Source: Coriaria nepalensis | Taxonomy: Eukaryota > Streptophyta > Magnoliopsida > Cucurbitales > Coriariaceae | Direction of reading: 5' to 3' | Length of the DNA stretch: 64,000 nucleotides | NCBI GenBank assembly: GCA_027186245.1 | Contig: CP114486.1 | Span: forward strand, 6,725,501 to 6,789,500 | Part shown: piece by piece, positions 48,601 to 59,872 of the stretch | Layout of the letters: every line of letters starts with the position of its first letter | How positions within the stretch are numbered: position 1 is the first letter of the stretch | Notes under the pieces: generated by a model | Databases searched by the model: none | Seen by the model: only the letters and a program-made list of their open reading frames with translations | Told to the model about the DNA's origin: nothing | Position numbers and translations under genes: made by a program

Positions 48601-48963
48601 AGACTTTCTTCATGAAAAATCTAGGACAAATGCATTGGATTGATGTCGAGAACATTCTTTAAGTACTTAAGAAGGACTAAAGAGATATTTTCAGTTTATG
48701 GAGGTACTGACTTGAAAATTGAGGGCTTCACAAACTCAAGTTTTCAACTAAATGGTGATGAAAGCAAATCAATTTTACTTTAGAAGCAACAAACGAGGCG
48801 GTTTGGATGAAAAAGATCATAACTGAACTTGATGTGGTTTTGAGCATCGTTGATCTCGTTATAATGTATTGTGATAACAATACTGTGATAGGATAAGTAA
48901 AAGAACTTAGGTCTCACCAGAAATCTAAACACAGGTTGCAACGTTATCACCTCATCTGAGAGA
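45605..48963 (+). pseudogene. Copia-A gag-pol remnant
   Basis: Gag at 45641-46300 is open over two frames (LVETNFRDWYKNMRMR; later SLPDSFTLFVLNFNM). It then shifts to a Lys-rich tail with a zinc knuckle reading CFDYGKFGHWKQNSKE, where the second and last Cys of CCHC are lost. A protease remnant (GTGCGSHICNN) is near 46480. The pre-integrase HCRLGHSNEIRNHKWHKDG is near 46870, and integrase runs through 47100-47640. RT at 48130-48570 includes GYRQKEGIDYEETFSPITMT and an intact but frameshifted YVDDILLIGND box. About 300 bp between RT and RNase H is deleted (near 48650). RNase H ends in YCDNNTVIG and RSHQKSKHRLQRYHLI near 48955. Dead. Confidence 0.8.
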
Positions 48964-50349
48964 TTTGGTGAACTCTATTACTGAGGCACACTCTTGATGT
49001 AATGCACATCGAGAAAACATCTTCGATGTTCTCGTTAGGACATCCGACCATACTTCCATCCAACCAAAAAGGGATTCAATAAAGTGAATTAAACATTTTT
49101 TATGGAAGATCATGCATCTTTCCGTAAGTGGGTGTCTGAAATTAAATTTCCTAATGTATATGCTTTGAATATTAGCAGTTGTGTGAATGTGGCGGAATGA
49201 AAGATGTTTGGTCTCAAAAGTCATGATTGCTATGTACTTATGCAACACGTACTCATGGTAGCCCTTGGAGGTCTCAAAAGTCATGATTGTCATTGTGCTT
49301 ATATTTCAAACAATTATGCTCGAGGACTTTAATGGTTCATATCTTGAAAAAGTTGGAAATGAACATCCCACTCAACTATGCAAGTTAGAAATAATTTTCC
49401 CTCCGTCTTGTCTTTTGATGTCATGGTCCATTTACAATTCACTTACCGTGACAAGCATTGATTAACAATTTGGTTCAATATTATTAAGTGTCCTCTATAG
49501 AAAGAATGCTTGGTGGGTTGAAAAGATTAATTAATAATAAGGCCTAGTTAGAAGGTTCAATTATGTAGAGCTACCTTATTTGGGAGTGGGCTAATCACAC
49601 TTCGAGGTACTTGCAATAATTTGAGACACGCTTTAGTAGAAAGGACATAAACTATGATACTGAAGACGGAGACAATGGAAACAAGCTTGGAATATTCCAT
49701 ACTGGATTTCACTCATTAATCGTGTCCATGTTGAAGTCCTTTGATAGCGATGAAATCTCTAAAATTCATAATACATATTGACAATTTGTCAACGCCTTGA
49801 GTCAATTCACCAGTAATGTAGTTGAAAATTTACTTCTCAATCGATATTTCTTTATGCATATATCAATGTTTTATAATTCCATCATTCTAAACTTCCTAAA
49901 TACTTCTTTGCTTAACAGTGAGCACAGTGAGATTGCGGAACGATGGTGAAAGAAGTTTTATCGAAGAAGATTTTGCAATTTAGCTTTGAGAGTGAGTAAG
50001 TCTCATTTTTTAACTTCATATCAACTCAGTTAACTATCTTAATGGGTATAATTAATATATACTTATTACAAAAATTCTGAAGTGTATCTTTATTTATATT
50101 TATATAGGTTGAATTTTATCATGAAAGTACTAATAAAGAATTGAAAGCATTGACACTCAGACCAGATCATCATGTACAAACATATGATGCTTGTACCTTC
50201 AACGGCGTAAGGTGGTACAGGAAGAACCATGAGCAAAATCGCCATACACAATGTAGTTGCATTTTCTTAACCACTGAAAATGATGACGGGAATATGGAAA
50301 AGTATAATGAGATTCCATCAGAGATATTACAAGTGTTAGGAAACTGATG
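48964..50349 (+). pseudogene. CACTA (En/Spm) TNP2-type transposase remnant
   Basis: Starts DVMHIEKTSS (family DVMHIEKNVFDN) directly after copia RNase H. Then come MFGLKSHDCYVLMQHVLMVA, LCKLEIIFPPSC and a block with ETRFSRKDINYDTEDG, matching the C-terminal part of CACTA TNP2 transposases and the adjoining DUF4218 region. The segment 50141-50347 (LTLRPDHHVQTYDACTFNGV and RWYRKNHEQNRHTQCSC) resembles the DUF4216 domain. Introns or frameshifts separate the pieces and stops are present. No CACTA termini were found. The abrupt junction with copia-A marks a break point. Confidence 0.75.
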
Positions 50350-50389
50350 CATGCATATAATAGAATAAATGTAGTAGAAGAAGAAATAT

Positions 50390-52480
50390 TTAAGATTTTA
50401 TTTAGATCATATCCTAGTATGCACAGTTTCTATTTAGACCGATCATTCAATAATTATATCATATATAATATATTTTATAGAAAGCACACTAAATCCCATC
50501 AATATTAAATCAAGGTTTAGGGAAAGGGAATACCATTTTGATCTGTAGCTCACGTGCTCGCCTTTTAACCATTATCCACATGATTGTTTTCACACAGTTA
50601 AGTTTCTACTTAAGATCTCAACTCATGAGATAATAAGCTCGGGGAAAATGAATAGAGACTCATTTTTCTCTCTTTGATTTTTGGCCTAGAGGCTTGTATG
50701 AATACTTCTTGATTTTTTCCACCATATGCATTGTATTTATAAGCAAATGCTAGCTTCTACTTTATCAATCTCATTAGGAATCCTAATTACCTTAAAACAT
50801 AAAATTGAGATGTGCTAGCGCCCCTTCAATGACTGGCCATCCATGCGTTATACCCATGGTTTATTTAATCAACTCTTTGATTAATTTTGACCATGAAAAT
50901 CTAATTAATAATCTGGCTCATTAACCATCTAATATTCTATTATTCATTACGAACCTTTAAGACCCTTTTATAATTAAATAAGAGTTCATATGTAACTTAT
51001 TAATTTTCAATTAATTTAATGTCACACTTACTTGTGTTGTAGAGTTGCATGATATTAAATTAATCAATACATTTTGGCCCTTATAGTCAAATTATAGATC
51101 AAATTACAATTTTACTCATGAAATTAGTTTTGGTATGTTTTCCCTTTTTCTCTGATAAAACTTTAATTGTGTTACTCTTAACCTTATGTGTGTGATCGAT
51201 TATGATCTACATCATACCGGCAGGAAGATTTCATAAACATATTTTATGATTTTATTTAATTCCAAATTAAATTATTTTAATTTAAAATAACCTTTTAAAT
51301 TAAAGAGTTAACTTAATCATTTCATGATTAATTAACTTCAAACCTCTAAGTCAAGATTGACTTCTAGTAAAATGTCAAAACTACCCGAGAGATAGGAAGT
51401 TCCATCTTCCTAACGAACATGTTTGTGATCATCGTATATTGACAATAACAGTCCTTCTATCTCACTAATATCGTACTTCATCCTAAGGCATAGTCTAACT
51501 GTTAAATCCTAATAGGCAAATCATATGTACCATCATACTTTTATTGAACATTGATAACAAATTTACAAAAACTCCTTTCAAACCACATAACCTTGAAAAG
51601 ATTCCTTGTTCGATAAAGTATAAAATTCATAGGACCTTCTTCAAAATACAGAAGCGATGGATTCCCTCTCAACCACTCATAATCCTCGTCGCACAACACT
51701 TCATACCTAATGGTTCACCCTGTGTTCACCAATCACTAGGACTAATATGAATGATGTTAAAGTATGAAGTTTGGTATTTAAGAAAACCATGGTGTCTCAG
51801 GTTATAGGATCATGTGTAAAATAGTTACTAGATGATTTTCATTAACAAACAGTATTAATTACTATTGAAAATTATCTAAGTGTCGCCCTATACCCAATGG
51901 CTTACCCACTTATGACCATTGTCTAGGGTGTTTTGGGATAATATTAAAGTATAGAACCCTAAGTATAAGGTTCCATGATGATCTCATGTCTAAGAATCAA
52001 CACATACAATCACTAGATAAACACTCATTAATAGTTAGTATAAATACCATTGATATTATTCGATATCACATTTAGTAAACTTAGTCTCCCACTAAGCACC
52101 CATATGCTTGTCTAGATATTCTGCCAATATTGATAGTCATGAGATCAACCATTTGATTAAGAGGATAACACATGCAACAGTCCTTCCGAATAATCAATGT
52201 CCTATCTCGATAATTCTATGACCATAAACAATTCAGATCCTTAGGTTTTAAGCATCTTAATTCTTAACAGCATGATCATGATCACAGATTAAGTGCATAA
52301 CCTGATGTTCTAGGACTTTATCATGATATGTATTTAATCAACATATAATATTATTTTCCAACAGTATAATAAGCATGATAAATTATAAATGCTTTTATGT
52401 TAATGATAAATATATCAAACATATTAATTGCTTTCTAGTATTCTATATCAAAAAGATTTTATATCTAAAGTCTATATGCT
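50390..52480 (-). repeat. Copia-A-type LTR in minus orientation
   Basis: Inverted, diverged copy of the 34739-36617 LTR. Shared landmarks in order include TTAAGTAGAAACTTAACTG, a TATA-like CTTATAAATAC (minus strand, near 50737-50748), GGTATTTATACTAACTATTA, GTGGGTGCTTAG-type and AGAATTATCGAGATAGGACA blocks. The ends are not exact. It lies downstream of the minus-strand pol at 52931-55340, as a 3' LTR would. Confidence 0.6.
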
Positions 52481-52504
52481 CCATTAGATCTAACTAATTG
52501 GCTT

Positions 52505-52888
52505 GACAGGCAAAAGAGACAAGATAAAGAAATTACATGAGATATAATTGCAAGGGTGTTTGCTACCTTTCAGGTTTATTATCTTGAATGGAGGCTGATC
52601 AGCTAGACTTTGGTCAACAATAGAGTGGCGTTCAATATCATGTCATCTTCTATGATGAAAGTCCTAGATAAGTTAGTAACTTTCAATCTCGCACTTACAC
52701 TAAAGGCAATTGTTTATAAATCTTATTCCTATTTTGTCAAGATGACGATACAACTTTTATTAGGAAATCACCTTAGAGATTGGATAAGCTATGTTATCAT
52801 ATGTATGGACTCCCCCGATATTCATTTGTCGTCTTCCAAATATTTATCGGATGAGGTGGACCTGTCGCAACATGTTTTTGGATTTTGA
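52505..52888 (+). pseudogene. Short plus-strand copia leader/gag fragment
   Basis: 52510-52575 matches the copia-A leader near 45330-45375. It is followed by an open frame (52610-52888) with MSSSMMKVLDKLVTFN, which looks like a copia gag start, then by sequence I cannot place. Opposite in strand to both neighbours. Low confidence for the gag part. Confidence 0.35.
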
Positions 52889-52930
52889 TGAGACTTTAGT
52901 TCCTTTGCTTGCGCGTTCACATCGTTGATG

Positions 52931-55340
52931 AGACTTTAGTTCCTTTTGTAATTATCCATGTAGTTACTAAATCAACTATGCTTGGGACCATGGTAAATTT
53001 AATTATGAACTTGCTCATCCAGACATCTTCCCTGGACGATTCAAATGTCGCAATGCATTCAACCTCAATAGTTGAACCAACGATTCTTTCTTACTTTGAA
53101 CTCTTTTCAACTTTACCGCTCCTCCATTGAGTATAAAAATAAACCTAAAATTGATTTATTATTATCATAATCAAATTTAAAACTTGAGTCTATGAAGCCC
53201 TTCATTTTCAATTTAAATTCTCCATATATCAAGAATGTATCCTTAGTTCTTCTCAAGTACTTAAGGATATTCTTAACAACAATCTAATTCTTTATTTATG
53301 GATTGCCTTAGAATCTTCTCAAAACACTTATTAGACATGCAATATACGGTCTTGTACATATCATGGCATTCATTATTGAATCCATTGCCAAAGCATATGG
53401 TTCATTATCCATTTAGCCTCTTTCCTTTTGTGTCTTAGAAGACATCAATTCGGAAAGTGAGATTCCACGATACATTGGCATGTATCCTCTATTGAAATTA
53501 ATTACACTAAATTTCCTTAGTATCTTATCTATGTACGTTGTTTGGGTCAATTCTAGCTATCTTTTAGATCTATCTCTATAGATCTTAATCCCTAAGATAA
53601 AAGATGCTTCACCCAACACTCTTATTGAGAGGTTTTATGATAAATTGTGTATTTTATGAACACTATTTAACTCCTACTAACCTTCTTGTACACATGAGAA
53701 TCATCCTCATTCTTGATAAAATTAAATAATTTGATTGTATCATCAAAATGGGTATTCTAGCTCTGAGATGTTTGCTTCAATCTAAAGATTGATATTTGCT
53801 ACTTACACAATTTCTTTGTGTATACAACATTAGACCACAAGTCTAGCTCTATAAGTTTTGAGTTGTCTATCCATCTTGTCGTCCTCTTAAAGACTCATTT
53901 AAATCCTATAACGACTATCTCTTTAGGTGTCTTTACTAAGTAAAATACTTTGTTGACATATATGGAATCCAATTTGGTTTTAATGGCTCCAAGCAATTTC
54001 CTAGAATCTCGACTATTCCTAGCCTTAAAGTATTTCATAGGATCATCTTCTATGATCAAACCTTCTTTAGGATTTTCTATTAGAAATCCATATGATTCGG
54101 TTTCATTAGTTCTATTACCAATCTACGAATGAAGAGTTAACTTTAGAGAAGTCATAATTCCTTCTTTTCAAGACTTCTCAATTATAGGCTCAGTTCCTAC
54201 AAGAATCTTAGTCTGAGTGTCATCTTATAGTTCTTAAATTTATTCAAGATTTATCTTACTCCCACATCTTCTTCTGGAAAGAAATTCATTCTTAAGAAGA
54301 CAACAATATTAGCAATAGACACCTTTTGTTTTAGAGTACAATAGAAATTATATCCTGAAGTTTCTTAATGATATTCTACAAAGATGCACTTCTCAGATTT
54401 TGCAACTACATTCTTTGATTAATGCATCTTTACATAAGCATTGCATCCCCACATTTAAATATGGTTAAGAGATGCTTTTTAACCATTCCATATATATCAT
54501 ATAGTGTAGAAGGGACATACTGATGGAATTTTGTTCAGAAAATGTGCGGTACTTTCAAGGGCGAAACCCTAGAATGAAAGATTAGTTAGACTCATCATTG
54601 ATCAAACCATATCTAATATAGTTTGATATTTCCTTTCTGAGACACCAGTCGATTGTGGCATTATAAGAGAAGCCCACCGAGAGATAATCTCATTCTCTTG
54701 TAGATAATCAATAAATTTTTGTCTCAATTATTCACCACCTCGATCATATCAAAGTACAGTGATATTTTTGGTAAATATTTTCTCTACTTCATTCTTATGC
54801 TTCTTGAATTTCTTAAAAGATTCGGATTTGTGTTTCATTAGATACACATATCTGTAACTTGCCAATAAAAATGACGAAGTAGGGATAAGCACCTTGTGCA
54901 TTAGTTGACATTTGGTCACACACATTAGTATGTATTATGCCAAATAATTTGGTTGCTCTTTTTTCTGTTCCACTCAAAGGAGTTTTGTTCATTTTGCCAA
55001 GTAAACAAGACTCACAAGTTGGTATCAATTCAAGCTCAAAAGAACCTAATATCCATATTGATGCACGTTGTTGATACTAATATTATTGGCATGCCCCGAC
55101 TGGATTTTGCTGAGAAATAAGGTTCACAAGTTCGTATTAATCCATAATTAATTGGACCTAAATTGTGCATAAAAGAGTCTTTATGAATTCTTATTTCGTG
55201 GGCATGATTTGATCAACAATGCCTAATATAAGTCTGATTCTTGTCAACTTTATGTTCTTGACATGTTCAATATTAAGATAAGTTTTGCCCATTTAAAATA
55301 TACTCTTTTAACTTTTACCATAAATGATCTTATCTAAGTG
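52931..55340 (-). pseudogene. Copia-C pol remnant
   Basis: Read from 55340 down: pre-integrase region, then IPTCESCLLGKMNKTPLSG with GIIHTNVCDQM (integrase zinc finger, 54813-55028). Broken integrase and RT follow. A better segment has GIKIYRDRSKR, YIDKILRKFSVINFNRGYMP, NILKYLRRTKDTFLIYGEF and a GFIDSSFKFDYDNNKSI RNase H start. The end near 52931 has VECIATFESSREDVWMSKFI, matching copia RNase H. Stops and frameshifts are frequent. It is closely related to copia-A by sequence. Confidence 0.75.
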
Positions 55341-55344
55341 AGAT

Positions 55345-55600
55345 TCAAATATTGTCCTTTGAATCGAAGATAAACTTTCTTTATCAAAAATTATAAATAA
55401 TATTTTAGGTAATAGTTAGTGTATATTGTCAACTCATTGAATTCTAAATTTAGAATATACATTTCTAACCGTTATCATAAAATATCGTCCTTTTAGTCCA
55501 AAGATAAACCTTCTTTTTCTATAAAAAAAAATGTATACAATATTTTAGGTAACAATTAGTATATTATATCAACTCATTGAATTCTAAATTTAATCTAAAA
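55345..55600. repeat. Tandem duplication of ~140 bp
   Basis: Two diverged units sharing GTCCTTTGAATCGAAGATAA-like and CAACTCATTGAATTCTAAAT blocks (units near 55345-55458 and 55486-55591). Lies at the upstream end of the copia-C coding remnant. Confidence 0.65.
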
Positions 55601-56850
55601 GTTTAGATGAAATAGAAAATCCCAAAATTAATGCAACAACTCTTTATTCATTTATTGTCCTTAGGGTATATTTCATCTTTTTTAGAATTATTCTATTTTG
55701 AGATTACTCATATATATAATACATATATAAAAATTATATTCAGTATCTCATACTTATTATAAAATAATTATAAAAAGAAAAATTATACTCAATCTTCGAA
55801 AATTCTTGAAAAATCACTATACTTCAAAGAGAGGCTCTGAAAACATTTCCATTTTACTTCTAATGTGCTTTGCTAATGTGGTTGAAACTCTTTTCCATTT
55901 TTTCATTTATCCATTCCATCATTATGGCAATTTCATGGCTTTGTAACATCCTTACAAATAATGAAAATTGAATCGAGCGAAGATGGATTCCTAAGTCACT
56001 TCTTTGAAATAAATCATTTGAGTAATAAGTAATTATTAGATTACTAAGTCATTACTTAGAAATTCAACGATCGTAAAACTTGTTGCGCCTCACTATTTCA
56101 ATATTAAAGCATTGTTGGCACATGTTCTCTAACTTAGATACCTTTACTCAACATTTGAATAATCGATTCTGAAAAACTATTCCTCTAACAATGATCCTTA
56201 GATTTCAATTCCAGGTTTCTTACTATGTTCTTCATGAATTAAGACAACATTACAAACTATAAAAAATGTTATCTATCAATATTGTAGGTTTTTACTAATT
56301 TTGGTATCTTCTACTATTTTCTTACAAATTATACTACTATTTTCTATAATACGAAAAAGATATTTTTCTTACTAGAAAAAAATCCTATATTACATGGGAG
56401 GTTGACCGTTGCAATATGTAGTAAAGGTTGTTAACGCTTTACAATTGCATCTACTATACAACTCATTTACCTTACTTACCATCTATATAGCATCTGGGAC
56501 CATAGCTATACCATAGCATAAGCTCACCCCAAACCTTCATGCATAACATTAAAGTATTTTAGACCCTAAGAGAACTTTGCCAGGACAAGAGTGATAAATC
56601 AAGTATACTCAGTATCTCATACAAACAATAATAAATACATGAGTTAAAAACTAGCTATAGCACCCGAAGAGAGCTTGACCGTACTTATAGTTCTCCAACC
56701 TCATACTTATTATACTACTTGGAAGGCACATCACAAAAAATCAATTTCATGACTTTTTCTAATTAAAAGCCATACATACGACATCTTATTAAAGAGAGAA
56801 TGAATTACATTCTTAATAGAAGAATACCATCCCTATCCCTCTGAAGGTAG
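55601..56850. other. AT-rich spacer
   Basis: No gene or element recognised. Contains only short, AT-rich open frames. Confidence 0.4.
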
Positions 56851-56899
56851 AACCTAATAGGAAAAGTGAGGTCAGGCTCACTACAAAAATACATAGGAA

Positions 56900-59570
56900 T
56901 ATTGCAATTGAAATTAGCAATAACATCAGCTACAATATTACAGTCTATACACATGATTAAACTTTAACTGAAAAGAAAAAAACCAGAACTCGATAGTGTG
57001 TTGCATCTTTAACTTTCCCCAGTCAGGGCAGGATTTTCTAATAGCTAACCTAAAAGCTTGAGAATCACTTTCTATCATCAACAGAAGGTGTCCATGCAAA
57101 AGCGCAAACTGTATCCCATGAAACAAGCCCAAAATTTCATCTTGGAAGCTACGGCCTTAGCTTCCTCTTGAAAGACCAATCCACGTTTAGCTTAAACCAC
57201 GAGTTCGAAGGAGGTTTCCATTGGCAAACCACAATTTGTCTCAGCTGCCTTGATCGAGAAATACAACCAAGCTCAAGCAGCAAGCCTTTATCACAGTATT
57301 AAAACCCACCACCAAAGCATAATTTAAGTTGTTTAACCAAGTCATAACCTTCCTGATAATCGAAGAAGCTGAATTTTTCACTCCATTAAGCTCATTGTTG
57401 TTCCTTCCGAGCCAAATTTCCCAACTAACAAGAAGAGGGAACATCTTGCAAGTCCTATGCAACTGGCTATTAGAATGAAAAACGTTTAACTAAAGCAGAA
57501 ATTTGTCCGAAGGGTTGATCAACTAAAGAAAGCCTGCAAAAAGCATGGACATAATTCTAAACCCTTATAGCTACTTCACTGTGAATAACAAGGTGCTTGG
57601 AACTTTCCAATGCTCTCAAAAGACAGTAAGAACAAGTTGAAGAAAAAATGAACACCCATCATCTAGAGATTACAATCAACAGTCAGAGAGTTATAACTCA
57701 ATCTCTAACCAAAAATCATGATCTTCAGAGGGCTATGCAGCTTCCAAAGGGACTTGAAAAGAAAAACCTCCTGACAACCATGATTATCTAATTCTTGCCA
57801 AGAACTTTTAACGGAAAACTTTCCCATCTCTACTAGGCTTCCAGATTAAAACATCATCCTGACAATTTAAAGAAGAAAGGTTACGAATGATACACTCCTC
57901 CAAACCTATCCATAGGTTGCAATCTCCAAGAATGCAACAGAAGCCCACCTGCACATTATACATATGACAATCCATGTCCACCAAATCTGAGAAAATACTA
58001 TCCCCGAAATCATCAAGGCAAAACGAAATGTAAAGACCATCCCCCACAATCCACTAAACAAACTGAAGAAAAAGGGGAATAGAGGCTACCATGTCCTTCC
58101 AGGCTTTAGAAGCATTTTGAGAGCTAAACATAGAGCAAAAGGCTTATCTTTAACATATCTCCTGTTAATATTGGTACTCCATAGAGAATTACCATTAACA
58201 ATAGACCAAACTTTCTTCATTGCCAAAGCCATTTTCATGTCAAGAAGCTTCCTCACCCCAAGACCCCCATACTCATTATCACTACAAATTTGGTTCTCAA
58301 GAGATCCAATGTCTCTTTCTTGTGCCATCTCTAGTCCCCCAAAAGAAGGAAGCCATCAGGTTCTCCACTCTAATTAAAACTGACTTCGGAATATAACAAA
58401 CAGTAATGAAATAAAGAAAATATAAGAAAGTACATGCTAGATCAAAGTCAATTAATTTACCTCCACTGGAAAAAAGATGAGCCTTCCATACTTTAATTTT
58501 ACTAGCCACCTTAGATATAAGAGTCTCAAAAGAAGAAACTTTAACATAAGCATAAGAAAGAGGAACTCCCAAGTAGGAAAAGGGAAAGGAGCCTCTACCA
58601 AAAGAGTGCATCTACTGATAATATTGCACCTCGAGACAGAGCATTTGGGGCGGACAAAATAATCACGCTTAGACAAATTGATCTTTTTCCCATAAGCTTT
58701 TTCATAAAAGAAAGAACCCTCATCAACCCTTTCAAATAAGAGAGGAGGCACCATTAGACAACCCCTCTTAGACGTATAAAGCTTAATGAAGCCTTAATCT
58801 ATAGCCTTAGACAGATTCCTACTAAATACCTCTTCTACCAAAATGAAGAGAAGAGGAGAGATAAGGTCTCCTTGTCTAAGACCTTTTGGCCATTAAACCT
58901 CCCTTTAATGGCCCCCTGGAAAACAATACAGAAGGAGACCCCCATATAGCAAGACCGAATAGTTCTTCTAACATGGACAGAAAATCCAAAGTGATGAAGA
59001 ACTTGATCCGAGAAAGACCAATAAAGTCTATCATAAGCTTTCATTATATCAAGCTTTAAGATTGTTAACATTCCACCATACACTTGCTTCCCTAAATCTC
59101 TTGCAAGCTCCTGAGCAAGCCCCACTGCTTCACCAATGTTCCTGCCTTTTACAAAACCATGTTGAGCAAAGGAAATGATTTTAGGCAGGATGGAACCAAT
59201 TCTAGAAGCTAAAGCTTTAGAGAAAATCCAATAGCAAACATTACAAAGACTTGTTGGTTAAAGTCCTTCAGAGTAGAATGACAAACTTTCTTGGGGATTA
59301 AGACCAAAAAGGTGCCGATAAACATCATTACAATTCTTCTGACCACCCATGTTCTAGCATAGAATCAAAGGCTTCAACCTTATCTATCCAAGTTACCAAC
59401 CAAAGTAAAAACATTGCCAAGAACCTCCTTGTTCCAAGTCTTAAGAACTTGACGAACATACTTTTGCCTGCCAATCTAAACAAAGGATTCTCATGTAAAT
59501 AATTCCAAGCCCCATGAATTATTTCTTCAAAAAGATTATGAGAAGCCCACATTTCCTAATATCTAAATAA
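56900..59570 (-). pseudogene. LINE (L1-type non-LTR retrotransposon) ORF2 remnant
   Basis: Read from 59570 down: a pre-RT block with AWNYLHENPLFRLAGK and a broken WNKEV; RT start HGFVKGRNIGEAVGLAQEL; LKLDIMKAYDRLYWSF (family LKLDMSKAYDRVEW); YGKKINLSKRDYF; SFPFSYLGVPLSYAYVKVSS; VENLMASFFWG with the WENQICSDNEYGGLGVRKL thumb. A zf-RVT-like tail includes SWEIWLGRNNNELNG. The C-terminus resembles RNase H (LLMIESDSQAFRLAI, 56938-57132). The FADD catalytic box is deleted: LLF runs straight into a residue corresponding to later sequence near 58740. No endonuclease domain is present, so it is 5'-truncated and inactive. Confidence 0.8.
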
Positions 59571-59627
59571 ACAGGGCCATTATAAGAGAGAGAAGAATAA
59601 TGGAAGAAGAGGGGGGAATGGTTAGAA

Positions 59628-59872
59628 TGCTAATAGGACCCGATCTAGAGATATAGAATTAGGGCTAATCTTTATTATGAAATAACCAAAATAATATAGG
59701 TTGGTCTACTATTCGAGAGGTAGACCGTCTCTCCCTAAAAGTTTTTACTCTTCAAAATCAATTACTCCTTAAACCCTAACCATACTATTGCTATTTATAC
59801 TACTAACCAACCAATTACTTAAATAGCCCCATAATAATAATACTAATAAAAACAATAATGATGGGTCTAACA
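59628..59872 (-). repeat. 3' LTR of a gag-only gypsy derivative
   Basis: 245 bp from TGCTAATAGGACCC to GGGTCTAACA, with an imperfect terminal inversion. A purine-rich tract (minus strand GGAAGGGAGTAA) directly precedes it, as expected of a 3' LTR. Confidence 0.65.

Noticed and set aside
48952..49293. 113-codon minus-strand open frame
   Set aside because: Antisense of CACTA transposase homology read on the plus strand.
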